NCBI GenBank assembly: GCA_011620345.1 | Contig: WOZJ01000066.1 | Coordinates: forward strand, 1-64,000 | Direction: 5' to 3' | Origin: Nitrospirota bacterium | GTDB taxonomy: Bacteria > UBA2233 | DNA length: 64,000 nucleotides | In this document: one piece after another, positions 24,900 through 32,913 of the stretch | How positions within the stretch are numbered: the first letter of the stretch is position 1 | How the letters are laid out: each line of letters begins with the position of its first letter | Made by a program: the position numbers and the translations under genes | Notes under the pieces: generated by a model | Database searches by the model: none | Seen by the model: only the letters and a program-made list of their open reading frames with translations | What the model was told of the DNA's origin: nothing

Positions 24900-26333
24900 A
24901 TGGAGATCAAGGCCTATCGACGGAAAACGAAGATCGTTTGCACGATCGGGCCGGGAAGCTCGAGTCAAAACATGGTTGAAAGGCTTCTCGATGCCGGGAT
25001 GGACTTAGCAAGGCTCAACCTTTCGCACGGAAGTCACGAAGAGCACGCAAAGACCATGCAGACGCTGCGCGAGACAGCGAAGGCGCGTCAGAAGAACTTG
25101 GCGATCCTTCTGGACCTGCCTGGGCCAAAGATCCGGACGGGGGACGTCAAAGACGACGGGGTTTTGCTCAAGGAAGGCGAGGCGTTCGTTTTGAAAACCG
25201 AGGATATGGTTGGCGACGAGAGGCGGGTTTCGGTAAGCCTAAAAACGCTCCCGGACGACGTCGAGCCCGGGGTTATGGTCCTTTTATCTGATGGGACGAT
25301 CCGGCTTTTGGTCGAACGGGTCGAAAAAAGGGAGATCTTTTGCAGGGTCGTGTCCGGAGGGGTCCTGCGATCTAGGCAAGGCATCAACGTTCCAGGCGTA
25401 AGGCTTTCTGTCGAGGCGCTGACCGAGGATGACGAGAAACACCTTGCGTTCGGCCTACGAGAGGGCGTCGATTTCGTGGCCATGTCGTTCGTTCGCGACC
25501 AAGGCGACATTCTAAAGCTTAAGCGCCTTATCGGGGAGCGGGGGAAAGACGTGCCCGTCGTGGCAAAGATCGAAAAGCACGAGGCCGCGGAGGCGATTTT
25601 TGGCATTCTCGAAGCGACGGACGCCGTAATGGTCGCAAGGGGAGACTTAGGCCTGGAGACCCCATTAGAACGTGTTCCCGTCCTTCAGAAGGCCATCATC
25701 CAGGCGGCGAATCACCTGGGCAAGCCCGTGATCGTGGCTACCCAAATGCTCGAATCGATGGTTCAATCCCCCATGCCAACCCGGGCGGAGGTTTCGGACG
25801 TGGCAAACGCCATCTTCGACGGGGCCGATGCGGTGATGCTCTCGGAAGAGACGGCCATCGGCCGTTACCCGGACTTGGCGGCCGCCATGATGGCCAAGAT
25901 TGCCCATGAGGTCGAGCGGGCGCTGCCCTACGAGTCGCTCCTTGCTGCACGCGAGCATTTTCAGCTTCCCCAGGTGGACGATGCGATCGCACACCAGGCA
26001 TGCCACGCGGCGCTGCAGTTGGGGGCTAAGGTGATCGTGGCCTACACCTCGACAGGCTCGACCGCAAGAAGGCTTGCAAAGTACCGCCCAAAGGCTCCCA
26101 TCCTGGCCATCACTCCATCCATGCAAACGGCCAGGGAGCTTTGCTTGAACTGGGGGGTTATTCCTTTCTTCGTCCCCGACCTTGGCCAGGTGGAAGAGGT
26201 CTTTACGATGGCGGAAGCGGTCTCGAAACAAACGGGCCTGGCCAACTCGGGCGATTTGATCGTCATTACGGCGGGCCTGCCTTGGAAGGTGCCAGGCAAC
26301 ACGAACCTCATCAAGGTGCAGCAGCTTGTTTGA
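24900..26333 (+). CDS. pyk: Pyruvate kinase
   Basis: A 477-residue glycolytic enzyme (phosphoenolpyruvate plus ADP to pyruvate plus ATP). Motifs in order are KIVCTIGPGS near the N-terminus, LNLSHGSHEEH, the catalytic lysine region VVAKIEKHEA near residue 220, the Mg/K binding signature MVARGDLGLETP near 245, and ATQMLESM. The C-terminal allosteric domain is present. The ATG at 24900 after AAGGGGG is preferred over one at 24837, because the conserved N-terminus begins within ten residues of it. It is a single-gene unit that ends in a bidirectional hairpin. Confidence 0.95.
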   Translation: MEIKAYRRKTKIVCTIGPGSSSQNMVERLLDAGMDLARLNLSHGSHEEHAKTMQTLRETAKARQKNLAILLDLPGPKIRTGDVKDDGVLLKEGEAFVLKTEDMVGDERRVSVSLKTLPDDVEPGVMVLLSDGTIRLLVERVEKREIFCRVVSGGVLRSRQGINVPGVRLSVEALTEDDEKHLAFGLREGVDFVAMSFVRDQGDILKLKRLIGERGKDVPVVAKIEKHEAAEAIFGILEATDAVMVARGDLGLETPLERVPVLQKAIIQAANHLGKPVIVATQMLESMVQSPMPTRAEVSDVANAIFDGADAVMLSEETAIGRYPDLAAAMMAKIAHEVERALPYESLLAAREHFQLPQVDDAIAHQACHAALQLGAKVIVAYTSTGSTARRLAKYRPKAPILAITPSMQTARELCLNWGVIPFFVPDLGQVEEVFTMAEAVSKQTGLANSGDLIVITAGLPWKVPGNTNLIKVQQLV

Positions 26334-26338
26334 AATAG

Positions 26339-26370
26339 AAGAGACCGTAACCCTAAGGTCACGGTCTCTT
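26339..26370. terminator. Bidirectional terminator between pyk and trxA
   Basis: AAGAGACCGT (26339-26348) pairs with ACGGTCTCTT (26361-26370), and an inner ACC/GGT pairing closes a CTAA loop. It lies between two convergent genes. Confidence 0.85.
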
Positions 26371-26392
26371 GATAAAGATGCCCGTAAATGTT

Positions 26393-26725
26393 TTAGGAGA
26401 GAACCTTCTGGATGACCTCCTCGATCTGAGCCTTGGGGACGGCACCCACGATTTGGTCGGCAACCTGGCCTTCTTTGAACAGAATCAGCGTAGGAATGCC
26501 CCGGATGCCGTACGTGGAAGGGGTTTTTGGGTTGTCGTCGACGTTCATCTTGGCCACTTTGAGCTTGCCCGTATGCTGGGCGGCCAGCTCTTCCACGATC
26601 GGCGAGACGATTCGGCAGGGGCCGCACCAAGGGGCCCAAAAATCCACGAGGACGGGTACGCTGTTTTCTTGGAGCACCTCTTTGTCGAACGTATCGTCGG
26701 TTAGTTCAATCGGAGCTTGCGCCAT
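26393..26725 (-). CDS. trxA: Thioredoxin
   Basis: A 110-residue thioredoxin, a general protein disulfide reductant in the cytoplasm. The redox centre WCGPC spans residues 33-37, preceded by VPVLVDFWAP. The cis-proline loop is RGIPTL. An upstream ATG at 26770 would add 15 residues outside the fold, and AGAGGG precedes the ATG at 26725, so the shorter start is used. It is divergent from gmhA. Confidence 0.96.
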   Translation of the reverse strand: MAQAPIELTDDTFDKEVLQENSVPVLVDFWAPWCGPCRIVSPIVEELAAQHTGKLKVAKMNVDDNPKTPSTYGIRGIPTLILFKEGQVADQIVGAVPKAQIEEVIQKVLS

Positions 26726-26746
26726 TCTTTGACCCTCTTGTATAGT
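26717..26746 (+). promoter_or_regulatory. Probable promoter for the gmhA operon
   Basis: TTGCGC at 26717-26722 and TATAGT at 26741-26746 are 18 bases apart. The start would be near 26753, with AGGAG at 26778-26782 before the TTG start codon. Confidence 0.45.
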
Positions 26747-26772
26747 TAAAGGTTCATGGGGGTACTTCAACT

Positions 26773-26802
26773 ATCCTAGGAGAACTCTTTGAGGGGTGTC
26801 AA
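26773..26802 (-). promoter_or_regulatory. Probable trxA promoter
   Basis: The minus strand has TTGACA (26802-26797) and TAGGAT (26778-26773) with an 18-base spacer. The -35 element lies inside the first codons of the divergent gmhA. Confidence 0.45.
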
Positions 26803-27385
26803 GCGAACGCCTACGGCGGAAGAGCTTTGTGCTGCGCTGAAAATGAGCGTCCTGGCAAAAGAGCGTTTCGTCGAAACACACGGAACGGCGCTTCTTGAGC
26901 TGGGCGGAGGGCTCGCAAACCGGCTGGCGGACGGGGCCAAGCTGTTGGTTGCGGGCAACGGGGGCTCGGCCTCGGACGCCCAGCACTTCGCCGCCGAGCT
27001 TGTCGGCAGGTTTTCTAAGCCGCGAGGGCCGCTTCCCTGCCTTGCGCTTCCTGCCAACATAGGGCTATTAACGGCGATCGGCAATGATTTCGGGTTTGAG
27101 CGGGTGTTCGAGCGCCAAATCGAGGCGTTTGGCCGTAAGGGGGACGCTTTCCTTGCGATCAGCACGTCTGGCAATTCTCCCAACGTCGTGCTGGCAGCGA
27201 AAAAAGCAAAAGAGCTCGGCCTGTTCGTTATCGGCCTGACGGGCTTTGGCGGCGGCTCGCTCAAAGAGCACGTCCACGTGCTGCTGGATCTACCCTTCGA
27301 GGCCGAAACCCCAAGGGTACAGGAAGCCCACATCTTCGCCCTCCATGCGCTTGCCTGGATCATCGAAGAATCGCTCGCCACTTAA
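26789..27385 (+). CDS. gmhA: Phosphoheptose isomerase
   Basis: A 198-residue SIS-domain enzyme that converts sedoheptulose 7-phosphate to D-glycero-D-manno-heptose 7-phosphate, the first step of ADP-heptose synthesis. Signatures are LVAGNGGSASDAQHFAAEL near residue 52, ISTSGNSPNVVLAA and the C-terminal VQEAHIFALHALAWIIE. The TTG start at 26789 is supported by TAGGAG six bases upstream; the next in-frame ATG (26843) would cut into the first helix. The remaining heptose genes lie in the LPS cluster from 49.7 kb. Confidence 0.94.
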   Translation: MRGVKRTPTAEELCAALKMSVLAKERFVETHGTALLELGGGLANRLADGAKLLVAGNGGSASDAQHFAAELVGRFSKPRGPLPCLALPANIGLLTAIGNDFGFERVFERQIEAFGRKGDAFLAISTSGNSPNVVLAAKKAKELGLFVIGLTGFGGGSLKEHVHVLLDLPFEAETPRVQEAHIFALHALAWIIEESLAT

Positions 27386-27389
27386 GCCC

Positions 27390-28331
27390 ATGCCCATCTT
27401 GCCGCTCGACCCAAGAAAGGTCCATACCCGGAGCATCTTCGAAAGGACCTCCAAGCTCAAAGAAGGCGAGATGGCCGCCACGTATGCCAGGGGCATGACG
27501 GTTTCGGATTTTTTTCAATGTCTGCCCGATCAGCTGAGCGCAAAGGGGTTGAAAGACCTGGCTTGCTCAATCCTCGAGGCCAAGAGGCGTGGGGCCCCCG
27601 TGCTTTTGGGGATCGGCGGCCACGTCATCAAGGTGGGCCTTGCCCCTCTCCTTTGTCAATGGCTCGATTCTGGGCTTGTGGACGCCATCTTAGTGAACGG
27701 ATCCGTAATCGTCCACGATACGGAGATGGCGCTAATGGGGGCAACCTCCGAAGAGGTTCAGGCCGAGCTCGAGGCTGGGCTGTTCGGTATGGGCGCGGAG
27801 ACAGCCGCTTTCGTCCACAGCGCCCTTTCTAGGCTCAAGGATCAAGACGTAGGGTTCGGAGAGGCCATCGGCGAAGGGCTCGTTACGCAAGCCCCCGCCC
27901 ATTGTGACCTAAGCCTTGTTGCGAGGGCCTACAGGCGGCATGTCCCCGTTTTCGTGGCGCTAGCCGTAGGGACGGACATCTTGCACATGCATCCTAGCTT
28001 CGACCCGGCGCTCGCGGCAAAAAAATCCTACCAGGATTTCCTTACGTTTGCCGCCTACGTGGCAAGGCTTGAAGGCGGCGTATACATGAACGTCGGCTCT
28101 GCCGTAATTCTTCCCGAGGTGTTTCTCAAGGCGCTCGCGTTGGCCAGGAACTTAGGCGCGGAAATCAAGCACATCACGACGGCCAACCTGGATTTCTTGG
28201 AGCACTACAGGCCTAGGATGAACGTCCTTTCGAGGCCGACTTCCCAAGGGGGGCAGGCGATCTCGATAAGGGGCGCGCACGAGCTCACGATTCCGCTGCT
28301 GACGGCCCTATTGATCGAGGGGCTGAAATGA
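27390..28331 (+). CDS. Conserved protein of unknown function, possibly deoxyhypusine synthase-like
   Basis: A 313-residue soluble protein. Conserved-looking segments are PVLLGIGGHVIKVGLAPLL (a glycine-rich, nucleotide-binding-like turn), ILVNGSVIVHDTEMAL, GATSEEVQAELEAGLFGMGA, and a C-terminal ISIRGAHELTIPLL. The NG-x4-HD and G-x-TSE-x-V pattern recalls the NAD-binding fold of deoxyhypusine synthase-like proteins, but the synthase lysine motif is not evident, so this is a weak guess. The start ATG 27390 follows the gmhA stop by four bases. Its stop overlaps the next start (ATGA at 28328). It may act in the same pathway as gmhA, but nothing in the sequence shows how. Confidence 0.6.
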   Translation: MPILPLDPRKVHTRSIFERTSKLKEGEMAATYARGMTVSDFFQCLPDQLSAKGLKDLACSILEAKRRGAPVLLGIGGHVIKVGLAPLLCQWLDSGLVDAILVNGSVIVHDTEMALMGATSEEVQAELEAGLFGMGAETAAFVHSALSRLKDQDVGFGEAIGEGLVTQAPAHCDLSLVARAYRRHVPVFVALAVGTDILHMHPSFDPALAAKKSYQDFLTFAAYVARLEGGVYMNVGSAVILPEVFLKALALARNLGAEIKHITTANLDFLEHYRPRMNVLSRPTSQGGQAISIRGAHELTIPLLTALLIEGLK

Positions 28332-29047
28332 CGAAGGGCCTTACTCGAGACGGCTTAATGGCGCTCTACCGGGCGATGACGGCGCACTTTGGACCAAGCG
28401 GCTGGTGGCCCGCGAACAGCCCGTTCGAGGTGATGGTCGGTGCGATCCTTACCCAAAACACGGCCTGGGCAAACGCGGCCAAGGCCATCGAGAACCTAAA
28501 GGCCAACGGGCTTCTTTCGCTAGAGGCAATCGAGCGCTCGAGCGAAGAAGGGCTTGCCCGCGTGATCCGCTCCTCGGGGGCCTTCAACCAGAAGGCCAAA
28601 AGGCTCAAAACCTTCGTTTCTTACCTGATCCAGCGCTTTGGCGGGAGCCTAGAGGAGATGAGGCAGGTAGAAACGGCGAAACTGCGAGAGGAACTGCTCA
28701 AAACCCACGGAATCGGGCCCGAGACGGCCGACACGATCTTGCTGTACGCCGTAGGCAAGCCCGTTTTTGTGATCGATGCCTACACCAAGCGAATCCTGGC
28801 CAACCATGGCCTCGTTACGCAGGATGTGCCATACGAAGCGCTCCGGGGGTGCTTCGAGTGCAACCTTGAGCCCGAAGTGGCACTCTTTCGGGAGTTCCAT
28901 GCCCAGATCGTCTTGACGGGCAAGCATTTTTGCAGGAAACGCCCGCTTTGCTTCTCTTGCCCCCTAGAGCCGTTCTTGGAGCAACGCAGGGCCGGCGTAG
29001 ACGAACCAGAAACAAGGAAGCAGACATGCCTTTCGTTGCCCTGTTGA
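28328..29047 (+). CDS. Endonuclease III-like DNA glycosylase (HhH-GPD family)
   Basis: A 239-residue HhH-GPD base-excision repair protein. The N-terminal segment FEVMVGAILTQNTAWANAAKAI is the family hallmark. The helix-hairpin-helix LLKTHGIGPETADTILLYA near residue 124 has Glu where endonuclease III has its lyase lysine (GVGRKTA), so it should be a monofunctional glycosylase. The catalytic Asp is in VIDAYTKRI near residue 147. The C-terminal cluster region has only three cysteines (C-x5-C-x2-C), so a normal [4Fe-4S] loop is doubtful. It resembles the 3-methyladenine glycosylase (MagIII-like) branch. The 3' end overlaps the next gene by 22 bases. Confidence 0.85.
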   Translation: MTKGLTRDGLMALYRAMTAHFGPSGWWPANSPFEVMVGAILTQNTAWANAAKAIENLKANGLLSLEAIERSSEEGLARVIRSSGAFNQKAKRLKTFVSYLIQRFGGSLEEMRQVETAKLREELLKTHGIGPETADTILLYAVGKPVFVIDAYTKRILANHGLVTQDVPYEALRGCFECNLEPEVALFREFHAQIVLTGKHFCRKRPLCFSCPLEPFLEQRRAGVDEPETRKQTCLSLPC

Positions 29048-29811
29048 GCGATTTCGGCTCGAAAGGGCCCTACGTTGGCCTCATGAAGGCCGAGGTGGTA
29101 AGGCGCGCCAAGGATGCATGCCTGATCGACATCACCCACGAGGTAAGCCCTTTTTGCATTCTCGAGGGGGCGTTCTTGCTGATGCGCGCAATGGAGTATT
29201 TCCCCCAAGGAACGGTGTTTTTGGCCGTTGTAGACCCAGGAGTCGGCACGCCAAGGCCCGCTTTGGTCCTCAAAGCCAACAAGAAGACCTTTATCGGACC
29301 GGACAACGGCCTGCTTGCCGGCGTGGCGCAAAAAGCCGGCTTGGAGGCGCTCTACGAAATCGATTTAGAGAAGCTCAAGGCCTACGGCCCCATTTCCAAC
29401 ACCTTCCACGGAAGGGACGTGTTTGCGAGGGTGGCGGGGCTTTTGTTGGCCGGGGAAGAGTCGTTCCTTACCCCCCGCAACGCCCCGCCCGAACCTTTGC
29501 CGGAGCTTTTCTGGATGGAAACCGAAGGAGGCATTGCGGGCAAGATCGCCCACATCGACCGTTTCGGTAACCTCGTTACGACGATCCCTTGGCCGTCCTC
29601 CGAAGACGAAGGCCGTTCTTTGGCCTGGGTCGTCCGGATGGGCGGCCATACCATAACTCAAAAGGTCGAAACCTACTTGCAAGGGAACGGGAGCTTTCCG
29701 TTCTTCTTGGAGTCCAGCTTCGGAACGCTCGAGATTGCCATGCGCGAGCGTTCCGCCAAGGATTTCTTGGGCGCGGACTTGGGCGAGGAGGTGACGCTTG
29801 CAAGCGCGTGA
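29026..29811 (+). CDS. SAM hydroxide adenosyltransferase (SAM-dependent chlorinase/fluorinase family)
   Basis: A 261-residue DUF62 enzyme expected to hydrolyse S-adenosylmethionine to adenosine and methionine. The proposed catalytic triad of the hydroxide-adding group is present as Asp70 (DPGVGT), Arg77 and His128 (TFHGRD), matching Asp68, Arg75 and His127 of the archaeal enzyme. The N-terminus VALLSDFGSKGPYVGLMKA and GPDNGLL are family signatures. It lacks features that would indicate a halogenase. The physiological purpose is not established for the family. AAGGAAG precedes the ATG at 29026. Confidence 0.88.
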   Translation: MPFVALLSDFGSKGPYVGLMKAEVVRRAKDACLIDITHEVSPFCILEGAFLLMRAMEYFPQGTVFLAVVDPGVGTPRPALVLKANKKTFIGPDNGLLAGVAQKAGLEALYEIDLEKLKAYGPISNTFHGRDVFARVAGLLLAGEESFLTPRNAPPEPLPELFWMETEGGIAGKIAHIDRFGNLVTTIPWPSSEDEGRSLAWVVRMGGHTITQKVETYLQGNGSFPFFLESSFGTLEIAMRERSAKDFLGADLGEEVTLASA

Positions 29812-30628
29812 GCGTACGCTAGCGCTTTCTTTGTTCGTGCTCACGCTTGTGACGACCACGCTCGCGGGGGCTATTCAGCAGGGCGTAAACCCTCTTTCCG
29901 ACCCAAAGGGGGTGCTAGCCGGACTTCCCTTTGCGATTACGCTCATGGCCATACTGGGCTGCCACGAGATGGGGCATTTCTTGGCCTCCAAATGGCACAG
30001 GGTGAGTACCTCGTACCCCATGTTCATCCCGGCCCCCACGCTTCTTGGGACCTTTGGGGCGTTCATCCGGATGCGTGGCATCCCCCCAAGCAGGTCTGCT
30101 CTCCTGGATATCGGCGCCGCCGGTCCTTTAAGCGGCCTTGCCGTCGCCTTGCCCATCTGGCTGGTCGAGCTTCATAAAGCCACCCCGCCCGCTTTGCTGG
30201 GCCGGCTTCCGGGGGGCTATGGAATCGAGCTGGGAAGCTCGCTTTTGGTTTGGATGACCTCACACAACGCCCATGGGTACTCGGGCGAGCTCGTCTTGAC
30301 GAGCGTCGGGTTTGCCGCATGGATCGGGTTCTTCGTGACCTGCCTGAACCTCTTGCCCATCGGCCAGCTAGACGGCGGCCATATCCTCTATGCGCTCCTT
30401 GGGGGACGCGCACGGAAGCTTAGCCTCGTGTTCTGGGCGGGTCTTATCGGATGCGGGATGTTTTGGGATGGATGGTTGGTTTGGGCGTTCTTGTTGGCGA
30501 TTCTTGGCATCCGTCACCCACAGAGCGTGTGGCTCGAGCAAAGCAGGCTTGGGACAGGACGCAAGCTTCTTGGCCTGTTTGTCCTTTTGGTGTTTGTCCT
30601 ATGCTTTGTCCCCGTACCCTTCCGTTAG
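29798..30628 (+). CDS. Site-2 protease family membrane metalloprotease (M50)
   Basis: A 276-residue integral membrane protein with about six hydrophobic segments. The zinc motif HEMGH is near residue 53, and the second motif NLLPIGQLDGGHIL near residue 187 supplies the third ligand. There is no PDZ domain, so it belongs to the compact soluble-domain-free group related to YdjP/FtsH-adjacent S2P proteins. The TTG start at 29798 is supported by GAGGAGGTG four bases upstream and overlaps the previous gene by 14 bases. It may cleave membrane-bound regulators; none is identifiable nearby. Confidence 0.87.
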   Translation: MQARERTLALSLFVLTLVTTTLAGAIQQGVNPLSDPKGVLAGLPFAITLMAILGCHEMGHFLASKWHRVSTSYPMFIPAPTLLGTFGAFIRMRGIPPSRSALLDIGAAGPLSGLAVALPIWLVELHKATPPALLGRLPGGYGIELGSSLLVWMTSHNAHGYSGELVLTSVGFAAWIGFFVTCLNLLPIGQLDGGHILYALLGGRARKLSLVFWAGLIGCGMFWDGWLVWAFLLAILGIRHPQSVWLEQSRLGTGRKLLGLFVLLVFVLCFVPVPFR

Positions 30629-31272
30629 GGCTCAAGCTCGCCAAGCTTAAGGCCGGCCTCTTGAAGCCTTTCGAAGAGCTCCGGTTGTTTCCCTCGGTCG
30701 ATCTCCACCCGAAACTTGTAACTTGGCCTTTTTGCCCCTTCGAGCCCTTCAACGGCAACGCTCAATACCTTGCCTCCAAGGCCCGAAACGGCCCCGAAGG
30801 CGGTGGCGAGCGCCTTGTGGCCTTCGTCCTCTTCGAGGAGGAACGTCGTCCCTTCTTTTAGCATCCCTAAAATGCCGATCAAAAGGAGCAAAAGGTCCGA
30901 ACGGGTGAGGATGCCCATGATTCTCCGGTCTTCGAGGACGACCAGCGCGCCAATCTTTTTGGTAAACATCAAATAAGCCGCCCGCTCTACGTCCGTATCC
31001 GGCCGGACGAACAAAGGCTCTTGCGTCATGACGTCTTTGACAAACACGAGGTTCTTGAAGTAAAAGTAGCGTTTTTCCTCGCCCATCCGGTTGGCCGGAA
31101 CGAGCGCTTGCCTTAGGTCTTTGTCCGAGATGATACCAATGAGGCGGTCCTGATCGTCGACGACTGGCAGGTGTCGGATGCCTTTTTTTCTTAGGATTTC
31201 GAAGGCCTCTTCGATGGGGAGGGCTGGCGTGACCGTAATGACGGGCGCCTTCATGATCTCTGAGACTTTCAT
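30625..31272 (-). CDS. CBS-domain protein with C-terminal ACT-like domain (AcuB-like)
   Basis: A 215-residue protein. Two CBS domains (about residues 1-60 and 75-130) include IRHLPVVDDQDRLIGIISD and IGALVVLEDRRIMGILTR. The region from about 140 looks like an ACT domain. Such proteins bind adenine nucleotides and are thought to sense energy state, but a target is not known. It converges on the site-2 protease gene with a four-base overlap. Confidence 0.87.
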   Translation of the reverse strand: MKVSEIMKAPVITVTPALPIEEAFEILRKKGIRHLPVVDDQDRLIGIISDKDLRQALVPANRMGEEKRYFYFKNLVFVKDVMTQEPLFVRPDTDVERAAYLMFTKKIGALVVLEDRRIMGILTRSDLLLLLIGILGMLKEGTTFLLEEDEGHKALATAFGAVSGLGGKVLSVAVEGLEGAKRPSYKFRVEIDRGKQPELFERLQEAGLKLGELEP

Positions 31273-31315
31273 GGCCTTTCACCACACATTAAGTAAAGAA
31301 TAAACTTTCATTCAT

Positions 31316-31345
31316 AGTATACGATAGGATGGCCTAAATCGGCAA
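31316..31345 (-). promoter_or_regulatory. Probable promoter for the CBS gene
   Basis: The minus strand has TTGCCG (31345-31340) and TATACT (31321-31316) with an 18-base spacer, about 45 bases before the ATG at 31272. Confidence 0.5.
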
Positions 31346-31353
31346 CATACAGG

Positions 31354-31382
31354 TTGACTTGAGGTTTAGCCGGGACTACCAT
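31354..31382 (+). promoter_or_regulatory. Probable promoter for ssb and the long plus-strand cluster
   Basis: TTGACT at 31354-31359 and TACCAT at 31377-31382 are 17 bases apart. The start would be near 31390, with ssb at 31427. It may serve many downstream genes because no gap over 33 bases follows. Confidence 0.55.
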
Positions 31383-31426
31383 TAGGAGATGGACGGAGAG
31401 CAAACCTTCAAAAGAGCGGGAAGCCC

Positions 31427-31915
31427 ATGGGAAGCCTGAATAAAGTTCTTTTGATCGGGCGGCTGGGCGCCGACCCGGAAATTCGTTATGCCCAGGACGG
31501 TAGCCCGATTGCGACGCTGCGCCTGGCCACCTCCGAGTTCGGGCCGAGCAAGGACGGTAGGCGCGAAGAGCGCACCGAATGGCACCGGGTTGTATGCTTC
31601 GGAAGGCTGGCCAAGGTCTGCGAAGATTACCTCCGGAAAGGCCGTCAAGCCTTTATCGAAGGCAGGATCCAAACCAGGCAGTGGGAATCTCCCCAAGGGA
31701 AACGCTTTATGACGGAGATCATCGCCTTGAACCTTCAGATGCTCGATTCCAGGACGGCTCACGAGGCCCCCAACGTTCAGCTTCCGGGCAAAGAAGGCCA
31801 GGAGGGGTCGTTTGCCGATTACGGGTTTGGGGCTCCAGTCGATGTCGATGAGCCGGCCACTAGCCTGGACAAGGGTTCGCCTTTGCAAAACCCGGATGAC
31901 GAGCTCCCCTTTTAA
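31427..31915 (+). CDS. ssb: Single-stranded DNA-binding protein
   Basis: A 162-residue SSB. The OB fold (about residues 1-105) opens with LNKVLLIGRLGADPEIRY and has RTEWHRVVCFGRLA. The C-terminal acidic tip DDELPF recruits repair and replication partners. The linker is short and rich in Gly and acidic residues. It begins the 33-gene plus-strand run and ends four bases before the polyprenyl synthase gene. Confidence 0.96.
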   Translation: MGSLNKVLLIGRLGADPEIRYAQDGSPIATLRLATSEFGPSKDGRREERTEWHRVVCFGRLAKVCEDYLRKGRQAFIEGRIQTRQWESPQGKRFMTEIIALNLQMLDSRTAHEAPNVQLPGKEGQEGSFADYGFGAPVDVDEPATSLDKGSPLQNPDDELPF

Positions 31916-31919
31916 GGGG

Positions 31920-32888
31920 ATGGATGCGCTCGCCCTTCCGATTCAGCACGACCTCGAGGCGTTGGAGGCGTGCCTTGATAGCCTGACGGAATCCAGGTTT
32001 CGGCAGGTTCCGGAGGTTAGCCGCTACCTCATTCATGCAGGGGGTAAGCGCATTCGGCCCGTGGCGTGTTTTCTGGCCTGCAGGCTGTTCGACCCGCCCC
32101 ATCCCGGGCGGATCCATGTGGCCGCCGCGATCGAGTTGCTGCACACGGCCACCCTTTTGCATGACGACATCGTCGATCAAGCGACGCTCAGGCGGGGAAG
32201 GCCCTCTGCCAACGCCCGGTTCGGAAACCAACTTACCGTCCTGGTTGGAGACTACCTGCTTTCAAGGGCGACGCTTACGCTGATAGGGCTCAAAAACTTT
32301 CCCACTCTTGAGGTGTTTGCCCAAACGGCAAAGGCGATGGCCGAAGGAGAGGTTCTCCAGCTTGGCTATCAAGGGCTATCCAATTTGAGCCCTAAGGGTT
32401 ATCTGACGCTGATTTTCAGAAAAACGGCCTCGCTTATGGGCACTTCTACCGGCGCCGCGGCCCTGTTGCACACCAGCGACCCCAAGGCCTTCAAGGCGCT
32501 GAAGGCTTACGGCGTGTACGTAGGATATGCCTTTCAGATCATGGACGACGTGCTCGATTACGTAGCCAGGAGCGACGGGTTTGGAAAGGAGCGTTTCAAG
32601 GACATCAAAGAAGGCAAGGTTACACTCCCGTTGCTCTTAGCGCTCAAAAAGGCGAAGGCCTCCGAGAGGCGATTTTTGGAAAATCTGCTTGCCGAGCGTG
32701 CCGTCCCGGATGGGGCCGAGCAGGACTTGCTCGATGTTTTAGAGCGTACGAAGAGCATCTCCAGGGCCAAGCGTACGGCCGAGGCGTTTATCGAGAAGGC
32801 GTCGGATGCGCTCCTTCCTTTCGAGGGCCATTCCGCGGTATCCTCTCTAAAGGCGCTCGGCCGGTTCGTGATCGAGCGTACGCGCTAA
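31920..32888 (+). CDS. ispB: Long-chain trans-polyprenyl diphosphate synthase
   Basis: A 322-residue prenyltransferase that extends farnesyl diphosphate with isopentenyl units, probably for the quinone side chain. It has both Asp-rich motifs, LLHDDIVDQ near residue 79 and QIMDDVLDY near residue 207, plus GGKRIRP near residue 39. Product length cannot be read from the sequence, so octaprenyl is an assumption and the symbol is tentative. The ATG at 31920 overlaps the ssb downstream AAGGGG site. Two other frames of the region are not coding. Confidence 0.9.
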   Translation: MDALALPIQHDLEALEACLDSLTESRFRQVPEVSRYLIHAGGKRIRPVACFLACRLFDPPHPGRIHVAAAIELLHTATLLHDDIVDQATLRRGRPSANARFGNQLTVLVGDYLLSRATLTLIGLKNFPTLEVFAQTAKAMAEGEVLQLGYQGLSNLSPKGYLTLIFRKTASLMGTSTGAAALLHTSDPKAFKALKAYGVYVGYAFQIMDDVLDYVARSDGFGKERFKDIKEGKVTLPLLLALKKAKASERRFLENLLAERAVPDGAEQDLLDVLERTKSISRAKRTAEAFIEKASDALLPFEGHSAVSSLKALGRFVIERTR

Positions 32889-32913
32889 TAGCAGGCGAAT
32901 TTAGGATAGAACA

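Noticed and set aside
25665-26639. Minus-strand open frame of 324 codons across pyk and trxA
   Set aside because: It lies antisense to pyruvate kinase and to the terminator region, and has low-complexity Arg/Gly composition.
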